From assembly GCF_018603905.1 (NCBI RefSeq), contig NZ_JAHFZZ010000020.1:124001-188000 (forward strand): a DNA stretch of 64,000 bases, given 5' to 3'. Origin of the DNA: Nonomuraea sp. NEAU-A123. Lineage in GTDB: Bacteria; Actinomycetota; Actinomycetes; Streptosporangiales; Streptosporangiaceae. Below, piece by piece: positions 25,278-35,400 of the stretch. Made by a program: the position numbers and the translations under genes. Every line of letters begins with the position of its first letter. Position 1 is the stretch's first letter. Under the pieces are notes generated by a model. The model saw nothing but the letters and a program-made list of their open reading frames with translations. It ran no database searches and was not told the origin of the DNA.

Positions 25278-26039
25278 CTATCCGATGGCCGTCGCGCCCC
25301 CGTCTATGAACAGCACCTGACCCGTCATATACGCCGATGCCCGACTTGCCAAGAAAACCGCTGGATAGGCCATTTCCTCCGGCGTTCCCCAGCGGCGCAT
25401 CGGGACACTGGACACCGTCGCCTCGTTCGACGCTTCGTCTTCCCACAGGTTGCGGTTGAGATCTGTGGCGGTCCAGCCGGGACATAGAGCGTTGACCCGG
25501 ACACCGGCTTGCGCCCATTCCACGGCCAGGGTTTTGGTCAACGCCACGACCGCCGCCTTCGCCGCCGCGTAAGGGGCCAGGAAGGGCGCTCCCAACGCCG
25601 CTACCGACGCCACGTTGATGACCGAGCCGGTGCCCCGGTCCAGGAGGTGGGGTGCCACCGCGTGGCAGACCGCCATGGTCGAGTCGAGGTTGAGACGCAG
25701 GAGTTTGTCCCAGCCGGACAGCCGGAGATCCTTGAACTCGACGAGGAAATTCGACCCGCCGGCATTGTTGACCACGATGTCGAGGTGGCCGAGCCCGTCG
25801 ATCGCCGCCGCCACGGCGCCCGTGGCGGCGTCGCGGTCGGTGAGGTCGGCGGGCAGGACGACGGCGCGCCGGCCCAGCCCCTCGATCTCCTTGGCCACCT
25901 CGGCCAGGGGATCGGCCGAGCGCGAGACGAGTGCCACGTCGGCCCCGGCCTCGGCGTACGCGAGCGCGATGGCCCGCCCGATCCCCTTCGACGCCCCGGT
26001 GACCAGAGCCTGCTTACCGCTGAGATCGAACGCGCCCAC
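25278..26039 (-). CDS. Short-chain dehydrogenase/reductase
   Basis: This 253-residue classical SDR has the cofactor motif TGASKGIG near residue 15, NNAG, a catalytic serine in INVASVAALG and the active-site YAAAK. PGWTATDLN follows the active site. The ending DGGATAIG is typical of FabG-like SDRs. GTG 26039 is chosen for GAGGAGG seven bases upstream. The substrate cannot be inferred. It lies downstream of the RHS gene terminator and is probably a separate transcript. Confidence 0.9.
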   Translation of the reverse strand: MGAFDLSGKQALVTGASKGIGRAIALAYAEAGADVALVSRSADPLAEVAKEIEGLGRRAVVLPADLTDRDAATGAVAAAIDGLGHLDIVVNNAGGSNFLVEFKDLRLSGWDKLLRLNLDSTMAVCHAVAPHLLDRGTGSVINVASVAALGAPFLAPYAAAKAAVVALTKTLAVEWAQAGVRVNALCPGWTATDLNRNLWEDEASNEATVSSVPMRRWGTPEEMAYPAVFLASRASAYMTGQVLFIDGGATAIG

Positions 26040-26099
26040 GGGATGCCTCCTCGCATCGGAACCGAACAAGATTCTATGAACAAGGGGCCCGGGAACGCC

Positions 26100-26132
26100 A
26101 CCGGCGCGGGGCCGTGAGAGCCCCGCGCCGGT
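26100..26132 (-). terminator. Terminator hairpin after the RHS gene
   Basis: ACCGGCGCGGGGC (26100-26112) and GCCCCGCGCCGGT (26120-26132) form a perfect 13-base GC-rich stem with a seven-base loop, starting 24 bases past the RHS stop on the minus strand. It lacks a T-run, as many actinomycete terminators do. Confidence 0.8.
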
Positions 26133-26155
26133 CCGTCATCGGCAGGAGAGATCTG

Positions 26156-29100
26156 CTATCCCAGCCCACCCAAGAGGGTGTCGATGGTGTCGACGATGTT
26201 GTCCACGATCTTCTGGCTTCGGGCGCCCAGTTCGGCGATCGCGCCAGACCTCTTGGTCAGTTCGATCTCCTCATTCTTCCAGAGCTGTTTCTCCGCGCTT
26301 CCGGCGCCGGCCCGATCCGGGAGGTTCGTCGGCGGTCTCCCTTCGGGGTACATCCGGCCGTTGCCGTAGACGGTGTAGGACTGGGTCGGCTGCGTCGTGC
26401 CGTCGTTGCGGTAGACCTGGCTCGGCCTTGACTGCGCCGGCTGCCGGCTCGCCCTGGGCGGCGACTGCCGCTGTGCCGCTCTCTGGCTGGTCGGCCGGTG
26501 TGCCGGACGCTGCCGCGCCTGCTGGACCCCGCGTGGGAGCCGACCGGCCCGGTGGTTGCGCGCCCTGGCCGCCGCCGAGGCCCGCCTCTTCGCCGCCGCC
26601 TCAGCGGCCTTCTTCCTGGCTTCCCTTCTCGCTGCCGCCGCGGCCCGTCGTTTCGCCGCGGCCGCCGCGGCCTTTCTTATCTTCTCGGCAGCCTTCTTCT
26701 TGGCCGCCGCCAAGGCCTTCTTCTTCGCCGCCTCCGCGGCCTTCTTCTTGGCCAGCTCCAGAGCCTTCTTCCTGGCCAGTGCCGCGGCCCGGCGCTTGGC
26801 CGCCGCGATGGCCGCGCGCCTGGCAGCCGCCCGTGCCGCCGCGAGGGCCGCCCGCCTGGCAGCGGCCTGCGCCAGCTTCCTGGCGATGATCCGGGCCGCG
26901 ATCCTGGCCGCGATGCCGACGACGATCCAGAACAGCTGCCCGTCAGGGTCGCTCATGCTGACGGGGCTGTTGTTGGCGTAGGCGTAGGCGTTGAGCTGCT
27001 GCGGATCCTCTTCGTCGATGATGGGGTCGACCGACATGAAGCGGCCGTTCTTGGGGTCGTACTCACGGGCGCCGAGGTGGACCAGCCCGGTGGTCGGGTC
27101 GTTCCCACCGCCGACGAACCCGCGTTGTCCTGGCCACCACTGCGGCGGCGATCCCCGGTCCTCGCCGAACGGCGTCAGCCTCCTGATGGCCAGCGCCCCG
27201 GTCCCGGCGTTCACCGCGGCCTGCGCGGTGCCCTGGTGGTCGTTGGCCAGGAAGGAGACCTGGTTGTCCGGTGTGCGGACCGCGATGGTCTCGCCGTTGA
27301 CGGTGTAGTAGCGGGTCTGCTCGACCGCGTCCTTGGCGAAGTCGAAGCGCAGCTCCATGTCGTCGACGTACAGCGTGGCGTCGGTCGTGGTCTTGCGGAG
27401 CAGCCGCTCGCCGTCCGCGTCGTACACGAACGAGGTGCTCTTGCCCGCCTCCGTCACCGACTCCAGGTTGCCCTCGGCGTCCCAGACCAGGCTCTGGTCG
27501 GAGGTGCCGACCTTGCGCCTGGTGGTGTTGCCGGCCTCGTCGTAGGCGAACACGTCCGCCCCGACGGCCTGCAGCGCGTGCGGCTGCTTGGCGCCCGCCG
27601 CCGGGAAGGTGGAGGTGCGGACGGATTCGGCCGCGCCGCCCCAGGCGTGCTTGGTCTCCTTGGTCCGGTTGCCGGTGGCGTCGTAGGCGTAGCTGACCGC
27701 GTAGGGGGCCACGCCGCCGATCTTGTCGGACTGCGGAGTGCCGCTGGCGCAGTCGTCGGTGGCCGTCCACGCCGAGGTCATGCGGCGCAGATGGTCATAC
27801 TTGAAGCACTGCGTGTCCTGGCCGCTCGCCTGCTCGGCGATCTTGGTGATGTTGCCCACCGCGTCGTAGGTGTAGTTGAGGTCGAGGTCGGCCGCGGTGG
27901 CGCTCTCCCTGTCCAGCCGCATCCTGGTCAGCCTGCGGGTGGCCTCGTCGTGGGTGTAGGTGAGCCAGGTCTTCTTGCCTCCGGCCCCCAGCTCGTACTG
28001 CAGGGTCTCGCCCAGCTTGGAGTAGCGGGTCGCGGTCACGTACGACGACAGGCCGGTGACCTTGGTCGGCTGGCTGAGCTCGTCGTAGGAGTAGACGACC
28101 GACTCCTCCGCCAGGCCGCCACCCGCGGGGAAGCTGACGGACTGGACCTGGTCGTCGAGCGTGTAGCGGGTGTTGAGCTGGTACGCGCCGGCCAGCTTGC
28201 CCTCCCGCTCGGGGACGGTGACGGTCTGGCGCAGCGTGCGGTAGCTGGTGTCGATGGCGTTGATCTCCGCCTTGTACGCCTGCCCGCCCACGTAGCGGAT
28301 GCTGGCGTTCAGGTGGCCCTTGGCCAGCGCGTCGTACTTCCACTCGGCCAGCAGCGTGCCGGTCGCGGAGTCCGCCCGCATCTCCTTCTTGCGGCCCAGC
28401 TCGTCGTAGACGTACCACAAGGTCTTGCCGCGGGCGTCCGTGGTGCTGAGCAGCTCGTCGGCGTCGTTGTAGGTCATCGTGGTGACGCCCTTGTCGGGGT
28501 CCTCGGTCTTGATCTCCCGTCCGCGCAGGTCGTAGTGGTGGCGCCACACGTTGCCCGCCGGGTCCGTCACCGTGGACAGCTGGCCCGCGTGGTCGTAGGT
28601 GTACTTGGTGGACTCGTACTCGCCGGTCGGGGTCGCGCCCTTGTACTGGCGCAGCTCGATGAGGCGGTCGTCGGCGTCGCCGATGCGGGTCGTCGCGGTG
28701 CCGCCCGGCGGCGGTGTCACGTGGATCCGGTCGCCCTCCTGCGTGGAGGACACCCGGAACTTCTCCACGCCCTTGGCCTTGAGGGCCTGGGCGCTGACGT
28801 CGCCGGTGCCGTCGAAGGTCGACACGACCTGGGTGGGCACGTCGGCGTCGGCCACCGCGAGCAGCTCGGTGGAGGGCGCCCCGGTGGCGAAGTAGCCGGT
28901 GTTGGACTTGACCGTCTCGCCGAGGGAGTTGTAGATGGTGTCGGTGATCGTGCGGCCCTCGCGCAGCGCGGGATCCTGCGTCTGGGTGTCGAGGGGCGCG
29001 GGTTCCTGGGTCTGACGCTCGCGCAGCAGGCCGTCGTACAGCTCGTAGCTGGTGGTGTAGGCGCCGTCCGCGCGCAGCGTCTTCGTGGTGACGACGCTGG

Positions 29101-32100
29101 GGCCGTCGTTGCGCATCTGGTAGGAGTACTCGGTGCTGGGCGACTGCCCCGCCGACTTGCTGCGGTCGGGCTGCCAGACCTTGACCAGGCGGCCGATCGC
29201 GTCGTGCTCCATGTCGACGCGGCGGTTGTTCGCGTCGACCTCGGCGATGGGCTCGCCCCAGGCCGGTTCGAGCAGGGTGCGGTCGACGTGGCCGAGCTGG
29301 TTGGTCTCGATGATCTCCGTCGCGGGGGCGCCCGCGGCCGGGGTGTAGGTGGTGACGGACTTGGTGCCGACCGCGTCGGTCTCGCTGGTCTCGCGGCCGT
29401 AGGTGTCGTAGGTGTGGGTGCTGTCGGTGCTCGCCGTGCCGTCCCCGGTGACGAGCTGGACCGCGGTCACGTCACCCTTGCTCGGGGCCTGGCCGTACGC
29501 CTTGTTGTCGTACGAGACCCGCTGGTCGGAGATCACTTCTTCGGCGGCCAGCTTGGACACTCCGGTGCCGCAGCCCGCGGCGACCTTCTGGATCCTGCTG
29601 GTGTAGTCGATCAGCCAGGCCGTGTCGTCACGGGCGTAGGTGTAGCGGGTGCACTGGTCGTCGTCGGTGCTGGCCAGGTCGCCCTTCTCCTCCACCTGAG
29701 TGAGCAGGCCCTTGGTGTCGTACGCGCGCTCCTCGCCGGTACGCCGCCACTTGCCGCCGCTCAACGCGGTGCGGGTGACCATGGACTTGGGCTCGACCGC
29801 GTACGCGGCCTTGGTGACGCCGCTCTGCGTGGACTCGGCGGTCTTGAGCGACCACGGCTCCTCGGCGGTCGCGGACAGGATGGACCCGCCGTCACCGTCG
29901 TAGAGGATCTCCTCGCGTTCGAACCCGGACAACTGGTCGAGGTCGGCCAGCTTGACGCCCTCGGTGTCCACCACCTCGGCCGTACGCTTGGAGCCGTCGG
30001 CCTGCTTGTCGCCGTCCATGCCACGGAAGTACCTGAACTCCGTGAGCGTGCGCTTGGTGTCCTGGCCGTCGCCCTCGCGCACCCGTACCCGGCCGAACCC
30101 GCGCCAGTCCGACCACGTCCGGTGCTCGGGCTTGACGAGGATGTTCTCGGCGTAGCGCCAGGCGCCGCCGTCCAGGTACTCGTAGTCGGTGACCACGTTC
30201 GGCGAGCCCGCGACGCGGTCGGCCTCCACCGTCTGCGTCACCACATACTTGTGGAACCAGTCGGTGACCTCGGCCTCGTTCGCCGGGGCCCAGCGCTGCG
30301 GGAAGCAGCGCCGGTTGTTCTTGTCGGCGGCCGGCAGGTCGCCCGGCTTGCAGTCGGCCGGTGCGTAGTTGACGCGCAGCTCGCCGCCGCTCTCGTTGTT
30401 CACCGCCTGCACGCGCCACTTGACGAGCGGGGCGCGGCCCTCGTTGGCGTCCACCCTGTTGGGCAGCTGGACGCCGGTGAAGGTGACCTTGGGCAGCGTG
30501 ATCGTGCCGCCGACCAGGCCACTCTGCTGGACCGACGCCAGCCACAGCGACGGGCTGAGGCCGTCACCCGTGGCGGGGAACTGGTGCGTCAGTGTCCAGG
30601 AGTCCACCGGGCAGTACGGCGCGCCCGAGCACTTGGTGGTGTCGGTGTTGAGCACCTGGGTGGTGACCTTGGCCAGCCGCTTCCGCGTGAAGAACGTCGG
30701 CGACAGGCGGTCGGTGCACTTCACGCCGGAGTCGCAGATCTGGTCGAACGGGACGTCCGGCCAACTGCTCGCGGTCTCCTTCTTGAGCTCGGCGGCGGCG
30801 CAGGTGATCGTTCCGCTGGGGAGGCAGCGCTCGGCCACGTCGAAGACCACGCGGGCCGCGGGCGCCTTGGTGAACAGCTCGCCCTGGAGGTAGCCGTAGT
30901 CGATGCGGGTGAGGTAGCCGCTTCGCGCGTACAGGGTGCCCAGTTCGGGCTTCATGTTGCGGCCGTAGTAGTTGTTCTCGAGCGCGTACCAGTAGGTGGT
31001 GGCGTTGCCGTGGGTGTCCACCGCGTAGTCGAGGTTCCACCGGTAGGCCTGCTGGCACCAGGCGTTGGCCGGGGTGCTGTTGTAGCAGGGCTCGCCGCTG
31101 TTGTTGCCGAACACCGGCACCGTCTGGACCGACTTCGTCTCCGGCTTGCCGGTGGCCCAGCCGGGCAGGCGGTTCAGGCCGAAGGTGAACTGGGTGCCGT
31201 CGGCCGCGGTGACGCGCCAGTACTCACCGTTGTTGTCGCCGTTCACGGCGCCGGTGAGGTATTCGATCCGGGTGCCGTCGTCGCGCTTGGGGCGCCACAG
31301 CTTGGTGGTCGCGTCCTTGACCAGCTCGACGGCCGAGTTGCCGAGGGACAGGGTGGCGTTCTCCTGGTCCCAGCACAGGTCGCCGGTCTTCTTGCCGTCG
31401 ATCATGCAGGACTTGTAGCGGCGTTCGACGTAGCCGCTGGGGTTCAGCTCGAAGCCCTCACCCGCCCAGGACGGCTGATTGTTAGTGGAGGCGGTGCGGC
31501 CGTCCACGCTCTGGGAGGAGTAGTCGAGCGACAGGTCCGGCTCGTCACCGCCCAGCGCGGGCGGCGCTCGCAGCTCGTAACCCCAGGTGAAGTCACCCGA
31601 CTGGGCGCCGACGCTCCACTGGGCCGACGGGGCGAGCGAGGTGGCCCCGTGGTCGCCCGCCGACCCCGAAGGCGCCGCCGCCAGCGCGTACAGCGCGGGC
31701 ATGTCCACGTCGGCGGTCAGAGTGCCCGCCTTCGTGTCGTTGTCGCCGGGCACCGGCTCCGGCTGCGGGCAGCCGGTCGCGGTGGCGGTCAGGACACATT
31801 CGTCCAGCCGGACGAGCCGCAGCCGGGCGCCGTAGTCGCCGCCGTAGGCGTAACGGAAGCCGGAGTAGTCGATCGCCAGGCGGGTCTTCCCGCTCTTGGC
31901 CGCCAGTCCCTGCCCCGGTGACACCCGCAGGGCGAGGCCGAGCAGGCCGGCCCGCTGCGTCTGGGCGGGGTCCAGCAGCTCGACGCGGGCGGGGTCGGGG
32001 GTGGCCGCCGCTTTGGCCGCCGCCTTCGTCCCCGCCTTGGGCGCGGCCAGGCGGATCGGGAAGGTGGTGGCGCCCAGCGTCTGGGCCTGCGCGTCGCCGG

Positions 32101-32407
32101 TCGCGGTCAGCTCGACCGTCTGCGCCTTCGGCCAGGTGATGCCTGGTGGCGCCTTCCACGCCTGTTTCTGGGCCGGATCAGCCTGGGCGGGCAGCACCGG
32201 GACCTTCTGCCCGCGTACCGGGGTCTCCTTCTGCACGGTCGGGGCGGAGCGGCCCGCGGCCTGTGCCGGCATCGCGGACACCAGCGTGCTGACCATGACG
32301 ACGGACAGCGTGGCCGCCAGCCGCCGGGGCCATGACGACCGTTTCAGTGGTTGCTGTAAACGATTCCAGTACGAATCCGGCAGGTCTAACCCACTCGGCT
32401 GATCCAT
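26156..32407 (-). CDS. Secreted RHS/YD-repeat protein with Ala/Lys/Arg-rich tail
   Basis: This very large protein (2083 residues) has a Sec-type signal peptide (KRSSWPRRLAATLSVVMVST, cleavage likely after PAQA near residue 50). An N-terminal beta-rich region includes GYELRAPPALGG and SLDYSSQSVDG. Numerous YD repeats of the form YdalGrl..v/YdyagnL run from about 950 to 1750. The RHS core ends with GLVHLGAREYDPKNGRFMSVDP and NSPVSMSDPDG near 1820. Beyond the core, where polymorphic toxins carry a toxin domain, are 120 residues almost entirely Ala, Arg and Lys, then a Gln/Pro/Arg stretch and a 70-residue end with no recognised toxin motif. GAGAGG upstream supports the start. The LamG gene ends 29 bases before it, so both are one operon. 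Confidence 0.93.
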   Translation of the reverse strand: MDQPSGLDLPDSYWNRLQQPLKRSSWPRRLAATLSVVMVSTLVSAMPAQAAGRSAPTVQKETPVRGQKVPVLPAQADPAQKQAWKAPPGITWPKAQTVELTATGDAQAQTLGATTFPIRLAAPKAGTKAAAKAAATPDPARVELLDPAQTQRAGLLGLALRVSPGQGLAAKSGKTRLAIDYSGFRYAYGGDYGARLRLVRLDECVLTATATGCPQPEPVPGDNDTKAGTLTADVDMPALYALAAAPSGSAGDHGATSLAPSAQWSVGAQSGDFTWGYELRAPPALGGDEPDLSLDYSSQSVDGRTASTNNQPSWAGEGFELNPSGYVERRYKSCMIDGKKTGDLCWDQENATLSLGNSAVELVKDATTKLWRPKRDDGTRIEYLTGAVNGDNNGEYWRVTAADGTQFTFGLNRLPGWATGKPETKSVQTVPVFGNNSGEPCYNSTPANAWCQQAYRWNLDYAVDTHGNATTYWYALENNYYGRNMKPELGTLYARSGYLTRIDYGYLQGELFTKAPAARVVFDVAERCLPSGTITCAAAELKKETASSWPDVPFDQICDSGVKCTDRLSPTFFTRKRLAKVTTQVLNTDTTKCSGAPYCPVDSWTLTHQFPATGDGLSPSLWLASVQQSGLVGGTITLPKVTFTGVQLPNRVDANEGRAPLVKWRVQAVNNESGGELRVNYAPADCKPGDLPAADKNNRRCFPQRWAPANEAEVTDWFHKYVVTQTVEADRVAGSPNVVTDYEYLDGGAWRYAENILVKPEHRTWSDWRGFGRVRVREGDGQDTKRTLTEFRYFRGMDGDKQADGSKRTAEVVDTEGVKLADLDQLSGFEREEILYDGDGGSILSATAEEPWSLKTAESTQSGVTKAAYAVEPKSMVTRTALSGGKWRRTGEERAYDTKGLLTQVEEKGDLASTDDDQCTRYTYARDDTAWLIDYTSRIQKVAAGCGTGVSKLAAEEVISDQRVSYDNKAYGQAPSKGDVTAVQLVTGDGTASTDSTHTYDTYGRETSETDAVGTKSVTTYTPAAGAPATEIIETNQLGHVDRTLLEPAWGEPIAEVDANNRRVDMEHDAIGRLVKVWQPDRSKSAGQSPSTEYSYQMRNDGPSVVTTKTLRADGAYTTSYELYDGLLRERQTQEPAPLDTQTQDPALREGRTITDTIYNSLGETVKSNTGYFATGAPSTELLAVADADVPTQVVSTFDGTGDVSAQALKAKGVEKFRVSSTQEGDRIHVTPPPGGTATTRIGDADDRLIELRQYKGATPTGEYESTKYTYDHAGQLSTVTDPAGNVWRHHYDLRGREIKTEDPDKGVTTMTYNDADELLSTTDARGKTLWYVYDELGRKKEMRADSATGTLLAEWKYDALAKGHLNASIRYVGGQAYKAEINAIDTSYRTLRQTVTVPEREGKLAGAYQLNTRYTLDDQVQSVSFPAGGGLAEESVVYSYDELSQPTKVTGLSSYVTATRYSKLGETLQYELGAGGKKTWLTYTHDEATRRLTRMRLDRESATAADLDLNYTYDAVGNITKIAEQASGQDTQCFKYDHLRRMTSAWTATDDCASGTPQSDKIGGVAPYAVSYAYDATGNRTKETKHAWGGAAESVRTSTFPAAGAKQPHALQAVGADVFAYDEAGNTTRRKVGTSDQSLVWDAEGNLESVTEAGKSTSFVYDADGERLLRKTTTDATLYVDDMELRFDFAKDAVEQTRYYTVNGETIAVRTPDNQVSFLANDHQGTAQAAVNAGTGALAIRRLTPFGEDRGSPPQWWPGQRGFVGGGNDPTTGLVHLGAREYDPKNGRFMSVDPIIDEEDPQQLNAYAYANNSPVSMSDPDGQLFWIVVGIAARIAARIIARKLAQAAARRAALAAARAAARRAAIAAAKRRAAALARKKALELAKKKAAEAAKKKALAAAKKKAAEKIRKAAAAAAKRRAAAAARREARKKAAEAAAKRRASAAARARNHRAGRLPRGVQQARQRPAHRPTSQRAAQRQSPPRASRQPAQSRPSQVYRNDGTTQPTQSYTVYGNGRMYPEGRPPTNLPDRAGAGSAEKQLWKNEEIELTKRSGAIAELGARSQKIVDNIVDTIDTLLGGLG
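26540..26915 (-). repeat. Ala/Lys/Arg low-complexity segment inside the RHS tail
   Basis: About 120 codons (protein residues roughly 1832-1955) encode repeated AAAKKK, AARRAA and KKKAAEAA blocks, with hardly any other residue until a Gln/Pro-rich part. The DNA is correspondingly repetitive (GCC and CTT/CGC runs on the plus strand). The segment resembles histone H1-like lysine/alanine tails and would be a long cationic helix. Confidence 0.85.
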
Positions 32408-32436
32408 TTTTTCCGACCTCTCCCGGTCTTGGGGGG

Positions 32437-35400
32437 TTACTGGGCGGCTAGTTGGGAGATTTGCTCGGCGTTCAGCACACCGTCATAGGTGCGGACGTCG
32501 TCCACGGTCCCCGGCCAGTAGCCGGCGAAGACGCCCGCGGTCTTGGCCCGGCCGAGCTGCAGCGGGCCGGTGGCGTTCCACGCGCTCACGTGGTCGGTGA
32601 TGGTGCTGTCGGACAGGCGGCCGTTGACGTAGACGCGCAGCTCACCCGCGAGCGGGTCGTAGACCCCGGCCACGTGGGTCCACTCCAGCGGCGCGGCTAC
32701 GGCGTCGGAACGCGTGCGCACCAGCGCGGCGGTGTCGGTGTCGGCGGCGGCCATGCCGAGGACCCACCGCCCCTGCTCCTTGTCGTAACCGAGCTGGAAA
32801 CCGCTGGCCCTGGTCCCGGACTGGGAGACGGCGGCGGCGTCGCGGGTGGGCAGGTAGTCGAGCTGGGTCCACACGGCGACGGTGAACCCGGCCTTGGTGT
32901 TGACGGCGGGCGCGCCGGCCTGTGCGTGGCCGTTGACACCGTCGAGCGCGAGCGCGCCGTCCAGCCAGCCTTCGCCCCAGGTGGCGGCGCCGGCCAGCGT
33001 CGCGGCGGTGGCCCGGCCCGAGGAGTCGGCGGCGAGCGTGCCGGACTCCTCATCCAGCTTCCAGTGCCCGACCAGCGTCGCGGCGCTGTTCACCAGGTCG
33101 GCGACCTCGTCGGCGAACATCGCCCGGCCGTAGACGCGGACCTCGTCGAGGTCGCCCGGCCAGAACTCCGCCCCGGCCCCGTTGACCTTCCCCCGGCCGA
33201 CCGCCAGCGACCCGGTCGCGTCCCACGGCTGGGTGAACGGGACCGTCGACTCCAGCCGGCCGTTGACGTACAGGGACAGCTCCTTGGCGGCCGAGTCGTA
33301 GACGCCGGTGAGGTGGGTCCACTCACCGAGCCTCGGCGCCGCCGCCGACAGCGCGCGCACGCTCTGCGCCCCGTCGGCGTCCGCGACCGTACGGCTCAGG
33401 GCCCAGCGGTCGTCGGTCTTGGAGTACTGCAGGGCGAAGCCGCCAGTTCGCGCGCCGTCCTGGCTGACCGCTGTCGCGGTGGCGTTCGTGCTGGTCAGCC
33501 GCGCCCAGGCGGTGACGGTGAAGTTGCGCTGGGTGGACACGGCGGGGCCGTTGGTCAGCGCGTGCCCGCTCGTCCCGTCGAGGCGCAGCCCCAGTCCCGT
33601 CCGCCCTGTGGTCCAGGTGGCCTGGCCGGACAGGGTGGCGTGGTGGGCGCCCGTGAGGTCGGCGGCGACGGTGCCCTGGCCCTCGTCCAGGGTCCAGTGG
33701 CCGTCGGGGCCCGTGCCCGCGTTGACGTTGAACAGGTAGGTGCGGATCGGGCCCTGCTGTCCCGCGCGGTCCTTGCTGCGTACCGACAGCACGTTGGGGC
33801 CGTCATGACGCGGAGTGAGCTGGATCGTCGCCGTCCCGCCCGACTGGTCGGCCGCGACCTCCGTCTTCGGGGTGGCGTCGAGGCCGTAGACGTAGGTGAC
33901 GACGTCGGAGACCCCATTGGCGGTGAAGGTGAAGGAGCCGGTCCGGCCGACGCCGTCGTTCCAGCCGCCCTCGGGGTACTGCGGCGACGTCACGCCCGGT
34001 TCCTTGCCGGGGGCGGAGGCGTCGACCGTGGCCTCGCACCAGGGGCCCCACGCGCTGTCGGCCTTGCCGTCCTCGGCGCGGACCCGCCAGCGGATCTGCG
34101 AGCCGTCGGCGTAGGCGCCCGCGGGGATCTGCGCGTAGAAGGCGCTACCCGTGCTCGCCAGCCCGGTGACGTACTCGCCCACCTTCACGCCGGCCGCGTT
34201 CCACCACTCGAACCGGCCCCTGACCGAGTTGTCGACGTCACGCAGCTTGGCCCACAGCTTCGGCGCCGCGCCGCTGATGACCGGCCGCGCGTCACCGGAC
34301 ACGCAGCCGCCTCCCGGGTCCGACCACGCGTCGGCGGCGACGGGCGCGGACGGCAGCGAGTTGTACTCGATCACCAGGCTGGGGTTGTTCTTGAACTTCT
34401 TCCAGCCGTAGCTGTCCGTCTCGCTCGTCGCCCTGAGCCCGATCGTCATCGTGGACCACTTCTTGGCGGCCGCCTCGACCGCCATGGACGTGACGTCGAA
34501 CTCCACGCCGCCGGGCAGGCAGGCCGATCCCCAGCCCTTCGCCACGTTCACCGTGGACAGGATCCTGTTCCAGGCCGGCTGGACCTTCCAGGTGGTGGTC
34601 TTGCTGATCGCCCCGGTGGACCAGGCTTCGACCGGCTTCTTGGTGCACGAGTAGGACCAGGTCTCGTACGTGCGCAGCGTCGCCTTGATGATCTGCTTGC
34701 CGTGGATGGTCGTGCCGGTGTTCATCTGGAAGAACGACCGGTTGGTCTGGCCGGAGACGTGTCCCGCCCTGGCGACGTCGTTGGCGTTCAGGAAGTTGGA
34801 GGTGGGGTTGTTGCTCCAGACGGACGTCCACGCGCCGCGAGCCGCCGAGAAGAACGGGTCGAGGTAGACGGGATAGCGGGTCGCCGGGTCCTCGATCATG
34901 CCCCGGTGCGGCTTGAGCACCAGCTTCTCGCCCACCAGCTTGAGGCCCATCACCTCGTGCCGGGCGTCGGCGGGCGAGCCTTCCCCGGCGGCCAGCGTGC
35001 GCGCGGCCGAGGATCCGGAGGAGTCCCACATCATCGGCGGCGAGGCGGTGAAGATCGTGCCGCCGTTGGCGTCGTTCGCTTCGAGGTTGCCGCCCTGGGT
35101 GGACTTCATCGACAGCCCACTGGTCTTGATCGGGAAGCTCAGCTCGGCCAGGGCCGGGTTCTCGGCCGCCGCCCGCGACTTGACCACGAGAAGATGCGAG
35201 AAGCCGTCGACGTCCGCCTTGACCTGGAGATCCACGCCGGGCAGGACCTCGGCGTAGGTCGCGGTGTCACCGCTCAGCGTCGGCTTCGGCAACTGCCCTG
35301 GCCAGGCGAGCTCCAGCGTCTTGCCGCCGCGGGTCATCCGGGCGAGCGGCGCGCTCCCACCGCCCGAGAACCTGAGTCCCACCGCTGTGGCGACCGGGGC

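Noticed and set aside
26156..26540. A possible known toxin domain at the extreme RHS C-terminus
   Set aside because: No HNH, deaminase, ADP-ribosyltransferase or RNase catalytic pattern could be seen in the last 70 residues; left as unknown.
26498..31921. A plus-strand open frame of about 1800 codons opposite the RHS gene
   Set aside because: It is a shadow of the GC-rich RHS gene: composed of Val/Gly/Arg/Leu/Asp-rich low-complexity sequence, no ribosome site and no recognisable motif.
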